Below, piece after piece: positions 44,167-54,600 of a stretch of DNA of 64,000 nt. The position numbers and the translations under genes are program-made. Each line of letters opens with the position of its first letter. Position 1 is the first letter of the stretch. The notes beneath the pieces are model-generated. The model had not been told where the DNA came from. It searched no databases and saw only the letters and a program-made list of their open reading frames with translations. The DNA is from Lysobacterales bacterium (GTDB taxonomy: Bacteria; Pseudomonadota; Gammaproteobacteria; Nevskiales; Salinisphaeraceae). The stretch covers positions 62,362 to 126,361 of the forward strand of contig PBAO01000014.1 in assembly GCA_002715985.1 (NCBI GenBank). Reading direction: 5' to 3'.

Positions 44167-44539
44167 GTGTGTGCGATATCGCCAGACGCGATCCATGAGC
44201 GATGCCTCACCGATACCGCGCCACCTTGCGCACGGCTCGACGAATGCAAGGCCGAGGCCCGTGCCTGTCTCGATGACTTACACGGCGCCGACATGGCCGT
44301 GGAGCGCGACCGGACTCGTCACGGCCACTTGGCCTGCATGGATGCCATGCAGGCCCGGGCGATAAGCCGGCACGCCCGACAACGCGCCGAGCAACCTCTG
44401 AAACGGATCGCCGTCACCCGCGCGCGGCCAATCGACGATCCCGATCTTGGATATTGCGCCGATTGTGCCGGGTCGATCGCGCCCGCGCGGCTGCGTCATG
44501 CCCCCACCGTCTTGTCTGGGGTTATGCCCGCGACAATGA
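44167..44539 (+). pseudogene. DksA/TraR-type zinc-finger protein remnant, frameshifted
   Basis: The frame encodes DDPDLGYCADCAGSIAPARL followed by RHAPTVL, which is the first half of a DksA/TraR zinc finger with its helical run-up (LKRIAVTRARPI). The second Cys pair should follow within about ten residues, but the frame runs on into unrelated sequence until 44652. Dropping one base near 44524 gives SGVCPRQ and an immediate stop at 44537-44539, the expected position and spacing of the second pair with Cys replaced by Ser. This suggests a single-base insertion in a former DksA/TraR-like gene. Where it began is uncertain; ATG codons at 44167 and 44293 are candidates. Confidence 0.55.
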
Positions 44540-44723
44540 GCACGCCCGGCGCTGAGCGCACGTGCCGGCACAATGCGCGGACAATCCGCATACTGCTTTC
44601 CTGTGCGAAAGCCTCTTTCGTTGCCCTGAAACGCCGTTTGATTGAAAAATAGCGCCTGAAATCAAAAAAACGCGATCGACCGGGAGATGTCGACGGCTTG
44701 CCCGCCGACACCTGACCTCAGCA
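44540..44723. other. AT-richer gap after the DksA remnant
   Basis: A short hairpin (CGAAAG-CCT-CTTTCG, about 44607-44621) and an A-rich stretch near 44640-44680 are present; no T run follows the hairpin. No gene is supported. Confidence 0.4.
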
Positions 44724-45713
44724 CTAGACCCGAACCACGATCTTGCCGATCTGCTGGTTGGATTCCATGTAGCGATGGGCTCCGACGATGTCCTCAAAAT
44801 CGAAAATCCGATCGATGCGCGGCTTCAACGTACCTGAGGCGAGCCCGTCCACGATGAACGACTTGCCCCGGGCCAGCCGAGCGTCGTCGCCCGTGATCTC
44901 GAACAGTTGATAACCTCGCACGGTCTGTAGCCCGCCCAGCACCGAGAACAAGGGCAAGGGCGTTGCCTCGTCGCTCAGCGCGCCGTAGATGAACAGGATG
45001 CCGTGCTCGGCGGTGGCCTTCGACAGTTCGGCGAACTGTGGCCCACCGGCCGGGTCGAACACCACGCGCGCCCCCTGGTTGTCGGTGAGCTGCATCACCT
45101 CGGCTACGAGATCATCCGTTTCAGTAACGATTACGGCGTAGGCGCCTTCGTCTCTCAGGACATCGGCCTTGTCATGAGTGCGTGTCAGGGCGATCGGGCG
45201 TGCCCCCACGGCGTTGGCGACCTGAATGGCGGCCAGGCCGACGCTGCTGGAGGCCGCCGGAATCAACACGGTTTCGTTCCGGCCGAGGCCCGCGATATCG
45301 ATCAGCGCGCCCCAGGCGGTCATGAACTGCATCCAGCTGCCGGCGGCCTCGATCCAATCCAGATGCGCCGGGTGTTTGACCACGGCCCGGGCCGGGGCCA
45401 GCACGAGATCGCCATAGAGGGCGTATTCATCGAACTGGAATGCGGGGATCACGCTTACCGCATCGCCCGGCGCGAACTCGGTGATGTCCGGTCCCACGGA
45501 CTCGATTTCACCGGCCGCTTCGTAACCCAGGCCCTGGGGAAAGTCGGGCTGCAGCAGATATTGTCCGGACCGGAACATCACCTCGGCCCGGTTGATCCCC
45601 AGCGCTTTCGTGCGGATACGAACCTCGCCGGGCGCAGGGTCCGCCACATCCACCGTATCGATCCGCAGAACCTCGGGGCCGCCTTCTTCATCGAACCGAA
45701 CTGCCCGTGCCAT
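44724..45713 (-). CDS. MDR-family NADPH:quinone reductase-like protein
   Basis: The 329-residue protein is a zinc-free medium-chain reductase. It has the N-terminal GroES-like fold (GEVRIRTKALGINRAEVMFR, GYEAAGEIESVGPDI), the Rossmann segment VLIPAASSSVGLAAIQVANA at about 145-164, and the C-terminal IVGAHRYMESNQQIGKIVV. These features match NADPH-dependent quinone or enoyl reductases. The ATG at 45713 is preferred because GAGAA precedes it; a TTG 15 bases upstream is the alternative. It is divergent from the release-factor-like gene across 200 bases. Confidence 0.88.
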   Translation of the reverse strand: MARAVRFDEEGGPEVLRIDTVDVADPAPGEVRIRTKALGINRAEVMFRSGQYLLQPDFPQGLGYEAAGEIESVGPDITEFAPGDAVSVIPAFQFDEYALYGDLVLAPARAVVKHPAHLDWIEAAGSWMQFMTAWGALIDIAGLGRNETVLIPAASSSVGLAAIQVANAVGARPIALTRTHDKADVLRDEGAYAVIVTETDDLVAEVMQLTDNQGARVVFDPAGGPQFAELSKATAEHGILFIYGALSDEATPLPLFSVLGGLQTVRGYQLFEITGDDARLARGKSFIVDGLASGTLKPRIDRIFDFEDIVGAHRYMESNQQIGKIVVRV

Positions 45714-45912
45714 GTCGTTCTCTGCCAAAAAGTTGTATGCCGCGATGCTAACAAAGGGTCACCGCCGCGGGGTTCTTTGGCATGCCGATCGTGAAGACCG
45801 AACGGCCATATCCGTAATTACACGCAAATTGAGCCGCCAACTCTTGAAAAAGCCGTTTCGTGCCAAACTTCTCTCGAAATCGAACACAATCGACAGTCAG
45901 TCAAAGAGCATT

Positions 45913-47070
45913 ATGGCCAACGATAAAGACACCGCGCAGGAAACCCACGCACCGATGCTGCAATGGCGGGATATCGCCAAGCTCATCCAGGCGGACGAGA
46001 CGCCGTGCGTGAGCATCTATGTGCCGACCACGCCGGTGTCGAGCCATCGCGAAGAGATGCGCATCGCCTACAAGGATCAAATCAAGAAGATTCAGGCGGT
46101 TCTCGACGAGCGCGAGATGGACAAGTACGAGCGCGATGCGCTCATCGAGCAGCTGGAAACCGTTGGCACGGTTGAGGCGTTCTGGACCCACCAGCAGTAT
46201 GGCCTGGCGGTTTTCGTTTCCGGCAGCCGTTTCATGGTGCGGCGCATGATGACCGCGCCGCAAGAGGCCATGGGTATCGTCGCTGATTCCTTCCATCTGC
46301 GCCCGGCGCTTCGGGCCACCTCCAACTGGATGCAGTACCAGGTGCTGTGCGTGAGTCTTCATGGCGTCGCGCTGTATGACTGCAACCAGAACGCGATGGT
46401 CGAGGTCGATCTGAACAACGACGTGCCGAGCGACATGGGCGATGCCCTGGGGCGGACCGAGCACGGCAGCAACAGCAAGGAATCCGACCAGGCCAAGAAC
46501 GACAGCGGTGATCTCAAGCATTACTTCACTGCGGTGGATCGGGCCATCAACGACCATCACAACGGCCGCACGACGCGTCCGCTGGTGCTGGCAGCGGTGT
46601 CCGAGTATCAGGGCCTGTATCGCGAGATCAGCGAAAATCCGAATCTGGTCGCCGAAGGCGTGAATCAGGAGCCCTTCGAGGCCATCCGTGAAGGCAAGCT
46701 GGGCGATTTATCCTGGGCGGTTGCCAAGAAAGCCACCGAAGCCAGCATCAACCAGCTGGTCGAGCGCTATAACGAACGCTCGGCCCACGGCGAGGGCGAA
46801 GACGACGTCGCACAGATCGCTTATGCCGCGACGATCGGTCAGGTCGAGTCGTTGTTGTTGGACGAGACGGCCCGTATCGAGGGCACGGTGGACGATAACG
46901 GGGCCGTGCAGTACGGCGAAGCCGGCGATACGCATACCGATGACGTGCTCGACGCCATCGCGGCCCACGTGATCCGGGCCGACGGCGATATCCATTACCT
47001 GCCGGCCAGCCAGATGCCGGGCGACGGTACAGCCGCGGCCATCCTGCGCTTCGCGATGGAGCCGGCCTGA
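45913..47070 (+). CDS. bacterial archaeo-eukaryotic release factor-like (baeRF) family protein
   Basis: The 385-residue protein resembles the baeRF families: an N-terminal domain with TPCVSIYVPTTPVSSHREEM and DQIKKIQAVLDEREMDKYER, a middle domain including GLAVFVSGSRFMVRRMM, and a C-terminal eRF1-like domain with YAATIGQVESLLLDETARI and HVIRADGDIHYLPASQMPG. This family shares domains with eRF1/Pelota and is proposed to act on stalled or hibernating ribosomes; the evidence is comparative. AGAG precedes the ATG. A hairpin follows the stop closely. Confidence 0.82.
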   Translation: MANDKDTAQETHAPMLQWRDIAKLIQADETPCVSIYVPTTPVSSHREEMRIAYKDQIKKIQAVLDEREMDKYERDALIEQLETVGTVEAFWTHQQYGLAVFVSGSRFMVRRMMTAPQEAMGIVADSFHLRPALRATSNWMQYQVLCVSLHGVALYDCNQNAMVEVDLNNDVPSDMGDALGRTEHGSNSKESDQAKNDSGDLKHYFTAVDRAINDHHNGRTTRPLVLAAVSEYQGLYREISENPNLVAEGVNQEPFEAIREGKLGDLSWAVAKKATEASINQLVERYNERSAHGEGEDDVAQIAYAATIGQVESLLLDETARIEGTVDDNGAVQYGEAGDTHTDDVLDAIAAHVIRADGDIHYLPASQMPGDGTAAAILRFAMEPA

Positions 47071-47076
47071 TCCGGA

Positions 47077-47157
47077 GTCGTGCCCGTCAACGGGCACGAC
47101 ATCGAATAGATCACGACAATGGCGCGGTCGTACTCGTGACGATCGCGCCATTGTCGT
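47077..47157 (+). terminator. two tandem hairpins after the baeRF-like gene
   Basis: The first hairpin has ten-base perfect arms (47077-47086 and 47091-47100) around TCAA. The second has 19-base arms with one mismatch (47113-47131 and 47139-47157) around a seven-base loop. Neither has a T run, so they may act as processing or mRNA-stabilising structures rather than simple terminators. Confidence 0.6.
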
Positions 47158-47437
47158 CCAGCCGGCGGGGGTTCAGGCAGCGGTTTCTGTTGAAGCCGCA
47201 GCGCCTGACCGGCCGGCACACAAGTGTGGCCGCGATAGACATGTTCGAGCCGCGGTCGCCGTGCAGGCAAAGACCGGTAGTGCCCCGGTCACTGCCCGCG
47301 CCACAAGCATTGCTGGCCCTCCATCGCAATGATCCCGCGCCGCGCTTGCCCGGCTGTGGTTCGCTTCGAAACTGAACAAGGCATGTGGCTGGGCATGATG
47401 GCCTTGCACCTTGTCCGATAGACCGTGGTCAGAACCC
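47158..47437. other. gene-free gap between hairpins
   Basis: Frames on both strands are short and Arg/Pro rich, without family motifs or ribosome sites. I see no gene here. Confidence 0.4.
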
Positions 47438-47469
47438 AAAACGCCGGCATCAGTCGATACCGGCGTTTT
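47438..47469. terminator. bidirectional terminator
   Basis: AAAACGCCGG (47438-47447) pairs with CCGGCGTTTT (47460-47469), with inner ATC/GAT pairing. The A run on one side and T run on the other make it a terminator for both strands, serving the plus-strand unit and the formaldehyde dehydrogenase gene, which ends at 47497. Confidence 0.85.
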
Positions 47470-47496
47470 CCTTGCGCGCTTCGGGCTTTTCAACGA

Positions 47497-48684
47497 TCAG
47501 GCGAGTGCGCCGTGCGGATCAATCACGAACTTCTTGGCCGCGCCGTCATCGAAGGCAGCATAGCCGCCGGGCGCTTCGTCCAGGCTGATGGTCTGCACGT
47601 TGACCGCCTTGCCGATCGCCACCTTGTCGTGAAGAATCGCCTGCATGAGTTGGCGGTGATAACGCATTGCCGGGGTCTGTCCGGTATGAAACGACATGGC
47701 CTTGGCCCAGCCCAGGCCGAATTTCATCGAGAGATTGCCCTGTTTGGCGTCGTCCGACGTGGCCCCCGGGTCCTCGGTCACATACAGGCCGGGAATACCG
47801 ACGCGTCCGCCGGCCTGCACGACTTCCATCGCTGCATTGAGCACCGTGGCCGGGGCTTCCTGGCCGTGATTGTGGCCGTGGCAGTTGGCCTCGAAGCCCA
47901 CGGCATCGACCGCGCAATCGACTTCCGGCACGCCCAGAACGGACTCGATCAGCTCGGGCATGGTGGCGTCCTGGCGTAGATCGATCGTTTCGCAGCCAAA
48001 GCTCTTGGCCTGCTCCAGACGCTGCGGGATCATATCGCCGACAATCACGCAGGCCGCGCCGAGCAGCTGCGCCGAACAGGCCGCGGCCAGGCCCACCGGG
48101 CCGGCCCCGGCGATATAGACCGTTGAGCCCGGCCCGACGCCAGCGGTGACACAGCCATGGAACCCGGTCGGAAAGATATCCGAAAGCATGGTCAGGTCCA
48201 GAATCTTCTCCATGGCCTGTTCCTTGTCGGGAAAGACAAGGAGCTGGAAGTCGGCATAGGGCACCATCACATATTCGGCCTGACCCCCGACCCAGCCGCC
48301 CATGTCGACATAGCCGTAGGCACCGCCCGGCCGGTCGTCATTGACGTGCAGACAGATATGCGTGTCGCCCCGCTTGCAGTTGCGACACCGCCCGCAGGCC
48401 ACGTTGAAGGGAACAGAGACGATATCGCCGACCTTGATGAACTCGACGTCACGCCCGCACTCGATCACCTCGCCGGTGATCTCGTGGCCCAGCACCATGC
48501 CGGTCGGCGCGGTGGTACGCCCGCGCACCATATGCTGATCGCTGCCACAGATATTGGTCGTGACGACCTTGAGAATCACGCCGTGCTGACACGACCGCCG
48601 ACCGAGCGCCAACTCGGGAAAATCAATGGCCTCTACAGCCACCTCGCCCTTGCCACGAAACACCACACCACGATTGGAAGACAT
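47497..48684 (-). CDS. fdhA: glutathione-independent formaldehyde dehydrogenase
   Basis: The 395-residue zinc enzyme oxidises formaldehyde to formate with tightly bound NAD+. Catalytic-zinc ligands lie in TTNICGSDQHMVRGR and VLGHEITGEVIECG, and structural-zinc Cys residues in CGRCRNCKRGDTHIC. The Rossmann segment is YIAGAGPVGLAAACSAQLLG. The long insertion GWVGGQAEYVMVPYADFQLL and SDIFPTGFHGC are typical of the Pseudomonas-type FdhA. It lies alone and could serve detoxification of formaldehyde from methylated compounds. Confidence 0.93.
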   Translation of the reverse strand: MSSNRGVVFRGKGEVAVEAIDFPELALGRRSCQHGVILKVVTTNICGSDQHMVRGRTTAPTGMVLGHEITGEVIECGRDVEFIKVGDIVSVPFNVACGRCRNCKRGDTHICLHVNDDRPGGAYGYVDMGGWVGGQAEYVMVPYADFQLLVFPDKEQAMEKILDLTMLSDIFPTGFHGCVTAGVGPGSTVYIAGAGPVGLAAACSAQLLGAACVIVGDMIPQRLEQAKSFGCETIDLRQDATMPELIESVLGVPEVDCAVDAVGFEANCHGHNHGQEAPATVLNAAMEVVQAGGRVGIPGLYVTEDPGATSDDAKQGNLSMKFGLGWAKAMSFHTGQTPAMRYHRQLMQAILHDKVAIGKAVNVQTISLDEAPGGYAAFDDGAAKKFVIDPHGALA

Positions 48685-48935
48685 AACGGCTCTCGCCTTG
48701 GGACATGTATATCCAAACTACGCGGTTAGCGGCTGGCCCGCTGTGATGCTTTTGGTTGAGACCATCTGCGGACACTCATGATCACGAAACAATCGATCCG
48801 GCATGGCGCTCGTCGTCGCGGATCGGCACGAGACGGTCGGCTCCCGGGGCAGGTGACGGCATCGATACGGTGAAGTGCACACAGAGAATGCGAGTTCAGT
48901 TATCGTAGCCGTGTTGCAGACAACAAGGATTCATC

Positions 48936-49166
48936 ATGTTGGAAAAGTTTCGTATCAAAGAGCATATGGAAGTCACCGATGCCGACGGCGAGCACGTGGG
49001 CACGGTCGACAAGGTCGAGGACGAGAAGATCAAGCTGACCAAGACGGACAGCTCTGACGAACAGCATCACTACCTGGATCTGGACGACGTCGATCGTCTG
49101 GAAGATAACCGGGTATATCTGAAAAAAGGTGCCAATATTCCCGGTGGAAGTGGCGCCAATACCTAA
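48936..49166 (+). CDS. DUF2171 family protein
   Basis: The 76-residue protein fits DUF2171, a PRC-barrel-like small domain: IKEHMEVTDADGEHVGTVDK, then KIKLTKTDSSDEQHHYLDLD. It is acidic, soluble and of unknown function. It is followed 34 bases later by a perfect Rho-independent terminator. Confidence 0.88.
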   Translation: MLEKFRIKEHMEVTDADGEHVGTVDKVEDEKIKLTKTDSSDEQHHYLDLDDVDRLEDNRVYLKKGANIPGGSGANT

Positions 49167-49200
49167 GACGTTCCCCGGGCGGATCAACGCCTAGGATCGT

Positions 49201-49235
49201 AAAAAGCCCCTGGCTCATGCCAGGGGCTTTTTTTT
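49201..49235. terminator. strong terminator after the DUF2171 gene
   Basis: A 14-base perfect stem (49201-49214 with 49219-49232) around a TCAT loop is followed by a run of T residues to 49235. Because the left arm begins with five A residues it can also work on the minus strand. Confidence 0.93.
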
Positions 49236-49754
49236 CGGCACGCGAACGCCGGCGGCCTCCCGCGTCGTCATGCGCTGCCCGAAACGTCGATCGAGACCGA
49301 TCGCGCCATCGCTGTCGTTCCCGCGGTTGCGGAGTGGCCGAGCCGACAGCGACCCGCGAGGGAAAACGACGAGCTGCGCTGATGACAGGACGTGGCTCGA
49401 CAACAAGAGATCGCAATCAGAATGAAGATTCGCGCCCGTGCGCCGGCCGTCATGGCGTTGCTCTTTCTGGGGCTTCTCGTGTCTCGGCCATGCCGCCAGC
49501 CGAGATCGACGATACCCGGGCTATGCCGCGTCTTGTCGCAAGAAAGCGCTTGGCGTGGACTTGCATGACACGGCAACAGGCCCTGGCAAGCCCGGTTGTG
49601 CCGAGACCATCGGAAAGGCCGCAGCCGTGGTCTCGAGCTCGATATCACAGGGCATTGTCCGGCCCGCCGCGAGCGTTGACCGCCGGGCCACGGGCGTTGT
49701 TCTGAGACGATCGTCGTCGAGCCGGCCCGGAGGGATCGGACAGCGGGCGTGTCT
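49236..49754. other. gene-free gap before recD
   Basis: About 520 bases. An ATG at 49422 opens a 48-residue frame with a signal-peptide-like start (RAPAVMALLFLGLLVSRP), but it ends quickly and neighbouring frames do not continue it convincingly. It may be a decayed small exported protein. Nothing else is supported. Confidence 0.4.
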
Positions 49755-51623
49755 TCAGCTCGGGCCAGAGGGGTCGGTCGCGATCAAGGCGGCCAGGTGG
49801 CTCGTGCGGGTCACACCGTGGGCCACGGCCTGGCGTATGGATTGTCGATTGGCGTGAATCGACAGATGTGCCCGAGCCCGGGTGAGCCCGGTGTAGACAA
49901 GCTCGCGGCTCAGCACGGGCACGTCCGGGGCAGGCAGAACCATCGTCACGGTTTCGAACTCCGAGCCCTGGCTCTTGTGAATCGTCATCGCGTAGACGGT
50001 GTCATGCGCGGGCAAGGCGCTTGGCAGCAGCGCACGTAGCCCGTCGTTGCCCGCGAACCACACGCGGATCATGCCGTTGCCGTCGGCGAGCGCGATGCCG
50101 ATATCGCCGTTGTAGAGCCCGGTTCGGTAGTCGTTGCGACGAATCATGACCGGGCGGCCGTGATACCACGTCTGGCTGGGCGCAAAGTCGAAGTGCCGGG
50201 CCAGGCGTTCGGTGATGCCGGCGTTGAGAACCCGGCTCCCCGCCGGGCCTTCATGCACTGCCGTAAGGATGATCTGTCGCTCGAGTTCGGCGACCGCCAG
50301 CGCGGGATCGGTGATCGTCTGAAAACGGGCATAATCGTCGGCGACGGCATCCATGAGCGGCGCCAGACCGTGCTCATCGACATGTTCGTGATAGACCAGA
50401 TCGGCGTGGCCGGCGTTCAGCAACGCATCGGTCGTTTCCAAATCGCCGGCGTTGACCGCGGCCGCGAGCTGGCCGATCGTGCTGTCGGCGTTGAAGCGTC
50501 GGCTGGTCTGCAGGGTGATCACGTGATCGGCCAAGGGATGGGTGGGCGACGCCGAACGCTCGGTGAGCAGCCCCGGAGCTGCGGCGTGCTGCGCTGCGGT
50601 AAAGCGATTGACGCCGGCCGCCCCGCAGAGCTCGGCCAGGACGGCGCCGGATTCGACCGAGGCCAGCTGATAGCGATCCCCCAGAAGAATGAGACGCGCA
50701 TCGTGGCGTACGGCCTCGGCCAGCTTGGCCATCATGGGCAGGTCGACCATCGATGCCTCATCGACGATGACCACGTCGTAGGGCAGAGGATTGTCGGCGT
50801 CGAAACGTGCGTGCGTGCTCGTCCCGTTCAAGCCGAGCAGGCGGTGCAGGGTACGCGCAGTCTCGGGGATATGCCGGGCGATCGCGGTCTCGTCGAACGT
50901 ACCGTCGGCGCCCATCTCGGCCAGACCGCTGCGAACGGAATCCAGCATCCGGGCCGCTGCCTTGCCCGTGGGAGCGGCCAGTGCGATGAGCGGCGGGGTA
51001 TGGCACCGGCTCAGAGCGGCTTCGATGAGCACGCGCAACAGGCGCACGATGGTATAGGTCTTGCCGGTGCCGGGCCCACCGGAGACGACCGTGAAATGAT
51101 GACGCAGAGCCGCAAAGGCAGCCACCGCCTGCCAGTTGGTGGCCGTCGGGTTGGCCGGGTCGACGGGGAACAGGCCGTTGCCGGGAAGCAAGGCCGCGAC
51201 ATCGACCGGCTCGGGCGCCGTGGCCATCAACTCGCGCAGGCGCGCCGCCAGGCGTGTTTCGTAAGCATGATAGCGCTGTAGATACAGCCGGTCCCGGTCG
51301 AGGATCAGCGGGCAGGTCTGGCCCGGCTCGCCCACCAGCGTGCTGGCCGCCAGCGCCGGCCGCAGTTCGGCCTGGTTGTCTGCACTCATCAGCGCCGTGG
51401 GGATATGGCGCAGGTCGAGACAGGTATGGCCCTGGGCCACCGCCCAGCTCGCCAGGGCGAACGCACGTGCGACCCGCCGGTCCGCGCCATGGCGTCGTGC
51501 CCAGTGGGCGAGTGCGATATCCAGATCGGACAGGCTGACCTCGTCGCCGGCCGCGGTGTCGGTCTCGAGCGATGGGCTCATGCCCGGCGTGGTAGATTGA
51601 GCGCCCATGGATGCGTCGCTCAT
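49755..51623 (-). CDS. recD: exodeoxyribonuclease V subunit alpha (RecD)
   Basis: The 622-residue subunit is the 5'-3' helicase of RecBCD. Walker A is FTVVSGGPGTGKTYTIVRLL, Walker B is VVIVDEASMVDLPMMAKLAE, and later helicase motifs include AMTIHKSQGSEFETVTMVLP and LVYTGLTRARAHLSIHA. The first 110 residues form the N-terminal domain that contacts RecB. Its ATG overlaps the recB stop by four bases, so translation is coupled. About 25 acidic or Thr-rich residues at the extreme N-terminus are unusual for the family. Confidence 0.95.
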   Translation of the reverse strand: MSDASMGAQSTTPGMSPSLETDTAAGDEVSLSDLDIALAHWARRHGADRRVARAFALASWAVAQGHTCLDLRHIPTALMSADNQAELRPALAASTLVGEPGQTCPLILDRDRLYLQRYHAYETRLAARLRELMATAPEPVDVAALLPGNGLFPVDPANPTATNWQAVAAFAALRHHFTVVSGGPGTGKTYTIVRLLRVLIEAALSRCHTPPLIALAAPTGKAAARMLDSVRSGLAEMGADGTFDETAIARHIPETARTLHRLLGLNGTSTHARFDADNPLPYDVVIVDEASMVDLPMMAKLAEAVRHDARLILLGDRYQLASVESGAVLAELCGAAGVNRFTAAQHAAAPGLLTERSASPTHPLADHVITLQTSRRFNADSTIGQLAAAVNAGDLETTDALLNAGHADLVYHEHVDEHGLAPLMDAVADDYARFQTITDPALAVAELERQIILTAVHEGPAGSRVLNAGITERLARHFDFAPSQTWYHGRPVMIRRNDYRTGLYNGDIGIALADGNGMIRVWFAGNDGLRALLPSALPAHDTVYAMTIHKSQGSEFETVTMVLPAPDVPVLSRELVYTGLTRARAHLSIHANRQSIRQAVAHGVTRTSHLAALIATDPSGPS

Positions 51624-54600
51624 GGCGTCTGCGCGATGTCGTCGAACAGCGCATCGAGTGCATTGATCAGCACGATATCGGGCATGTCGAGGTACACACC
51701 GGCCGTGCTCCGACCGTCCAAGGCCCGCACGAACAGATACTGTACGCCGCCCAGATGGAGGGCCGGATCATAGTCCGGCAGACAACGCCCGAGGTGGCGA
51801 TGCAGGGCCACGGTATAGATCAGGTATTGCAGGTCATAGTGAGAGCGGGTGATCGCGCGTTGCAGGGCCGGGCCATCGTAATCGGCCGGGGTATCGCCCA
51901 GCCGATTGGTCTTGTAATCAAGAATATAAAAGCGCCCGTCGCGCTCGACCACCAGATCGATGAAGCCTTGCATGAGGCCATAGAGCGTCTGTGCCGGGTG
52001 CCCGCCAAGCGCGGCCCCCAGATAGCCGTGGGCACGCAGGGTATCGATGAGCGTGCCCAGGCGCTGACCGCGCAGGCGCAGCATGAACTCCATTTCGGTG
52101 AGCATGTTCGCGCCCGCCAGGCCGGCCAGCGGGCCGATCGAGGGCAGCGGGGTGTGCAGAGTGCGCGCCACGAGATCGGCAGTCTGGATGATTCGGATAT
52201 CGCTGCGATCCTCGGGAATCAGGCCGCCGGCACGCAGCTTTTTATACACCGCCTCGATCTCGCACCCGCGCGGCGCAGCCCCCGGCGGATGCCACGTTGA
52301 CTCATGATCGTTGATGTCGCGTGTCTCGCTGTTGAGCGCATCTTCCAGCAGATCGTGCACGGCACTGCCAAAGCGCACGCCGCCCAGGCGTGGATCGATG
52401 TCGGCGAGCAGGGCCTGGCGCTCGGTGTCCGCGGCATGCGGGGTCTCGGCCACTGCCGGGGCTTCATCCTCGGCGCCGGGTGCCGGTAGGTCGTATGCTG
52501 TGGTTTCGGCCTTTGCATGCGCCAGGCGCGAGAAACTGTAGCTCGACCAGCGCAGCCGGCGCGCGGGGAGATCGTGGCGTGCCTGGCCCTGCGGCACGGC
52601 CTCGCTCGAGCGATCCAGCGAGCTGATCGGCGTCGGTGCGTCGATATCCAGTGTTTCATGGACGACAGCGCCGCCGGCGGCCCGGGTCAGACGCGCCAGG
52701 GCCTGGCCGTCTACGGCGCCATCTCGATAGAGCAGATCGGCCAGTGCGCCGTCCACGCCCTTGGAATCATCCGGCTCGCGCCAGCCGACGAACACGGCCT
52801 GTTCGGCGCGCGTCAGGGCAACGTAGAGCAGGCGCAGGGTCTCCGAGCGAGCCTCGAGCCGAGCCTGGGCTGCGTTGTCACCGTTGCCGATCATGTCGAT
52901 CATCGCCGGGCGTGCGCCGTCGATCTCCGGGTGGAAAACGAACGGCGGCACGTCCGGGCGCCGGTCGCCGTGGCTCTGGCCCAGCCAGAGCGCAAACGGC
53001 AGGAAGACAATCGGGTATTGCAGGCCCTTGGCGGCATGAATCGTGCTGATACGCACGAGATCGGCATCGGTTTCCAGGCGCAGCTGGCTTTCGTCCTCGT
53101 TGCCGAGCGTGCCGGCCTCGGCGGCCGCGATCTGAGCGGCCAGCCAGTGCACGAGACTGTCCATGCCGTAGCAGGTGGTCTCGGCCTCGGCCAGCAGCTC
53201 GGCCAGCTGCAGATAATTGCTCATTCGGCGCTCGCCGTCGGTGAGCGCGAGAATCCCGGGGGCGGCTGCGATGAACAACGACTCCAGTGCGCTCAAGACG
53301 CCGCGACGCTGCCAGGCCACGAACAACTCGTGGAATCGCTCGATGGCGCTCTGCAGGGCTGCATCGTCGTCGGCCATCTCGATCAGATCAGCCAGGCGCT
53401 TACCGATCAGGCCCGTCGGCTGGGCCGCGCGTACGGCCAGCGGATCGTCCGGGTGGGCCATGGCGGCCAGCACACGCTTCAAGTCATCGGCCTCGGCGCT
53501 CGCATAGACGGATTGGCGCTGCTGGCAGACCGCACGCACCCCGGCGGCTCCGAGAGCCGTCTGCATGGCCTCGGCCTGGCTGTGGCTGTTGACCAGCACC
53601 GCGATATCGCGCGCGGCCACTGCTTGCACGGTGCCATCCGCGTATTGCCAGTGCGTGCCGTGGCCGGCCAGCAGATCGGCGATTCGGCTGACCGTTTCAG
53701 CGATCAGGCGAGCGCGGTCTGCTTGTTTGTTGGGGTTGCGTGTCTTGCCGTTCTTCTGGGTGTGGACCCCGCCGATGAGTTCCCAGACGCTCATCGCCGG
53801 CAGCGGGGTATCGTCGCCTGTCACCAGTCGACGATCACCGGCCGTGCGGCCCGCGGCCACGCTCGGAAAATCGATCGACTCGATCACGAAAGGGGCGGCG
53901 CCGGGCAGCGTGTACAGCGCGGCGATGCTGTCGAGTACGCCCTGGGTCGAACGAAAGTTGGTCGTCAGCGTATAGCGCGCCGGCCCGGCCGCACGGGCCG
54001 CGGCCAGGTAGGCATAGATATCGCCGCCGCGAAAGCCATAGATCGCCTGCTTCGGATCACCGATGAGCAGCAGCGCGCCGGTCTCGCGTGGGCGGGCCAG
54101 ATAGATCTCGTGCAGGCTGGCGTACTGGAGCGGGTCCGTATCCTGGAACTCGTCGACCAGCGCATAGGGCCAGCGCGCGTGCAGTGCATCGGCCAGATTC
54201 GGCCCGGTATGCGGATCCAGCAGGCTGTCATGCAGGGCCACGATCAGGTCATCGTAGCTGTACTGACGGCGTTCGTTCTTGCGGGTGGCCGCGCGGGCGC
54301 TGATGCGTGCGGCGGCTTTCTCGATCATGACCAGCCGCGCCAGTGGCTGTAGCTCGGCCAGAATCGGTAACGCCTCGAGTGCCTCCAGCGGTTCGGCAAG
54401 CGCCTGATGCTTGGCAGCCTTCTTGAAGGCCGCGCTCGGTGAAGCCAGGGCCGCCACCCAGCTCGGCAGCGCCGGCAGCCGGCCGTCGGCCAGCGCAGCG
54501 GTGATCTGTGTATCGAGTGCGGCCACCCTGGCCGGGATATCCGGTTCATCGGCCAGCCCGGCATAGAGGGCATGGCTTTTGAGCAGGGCATCTGCCTCGA

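Noticed and set aside
49422-49568. 48-residue frame with a signal-peptide-like start
   Set aside because: The ribosome site is weak, there is no continuing homologous frame and no family; at most a remnant of an exported protein.
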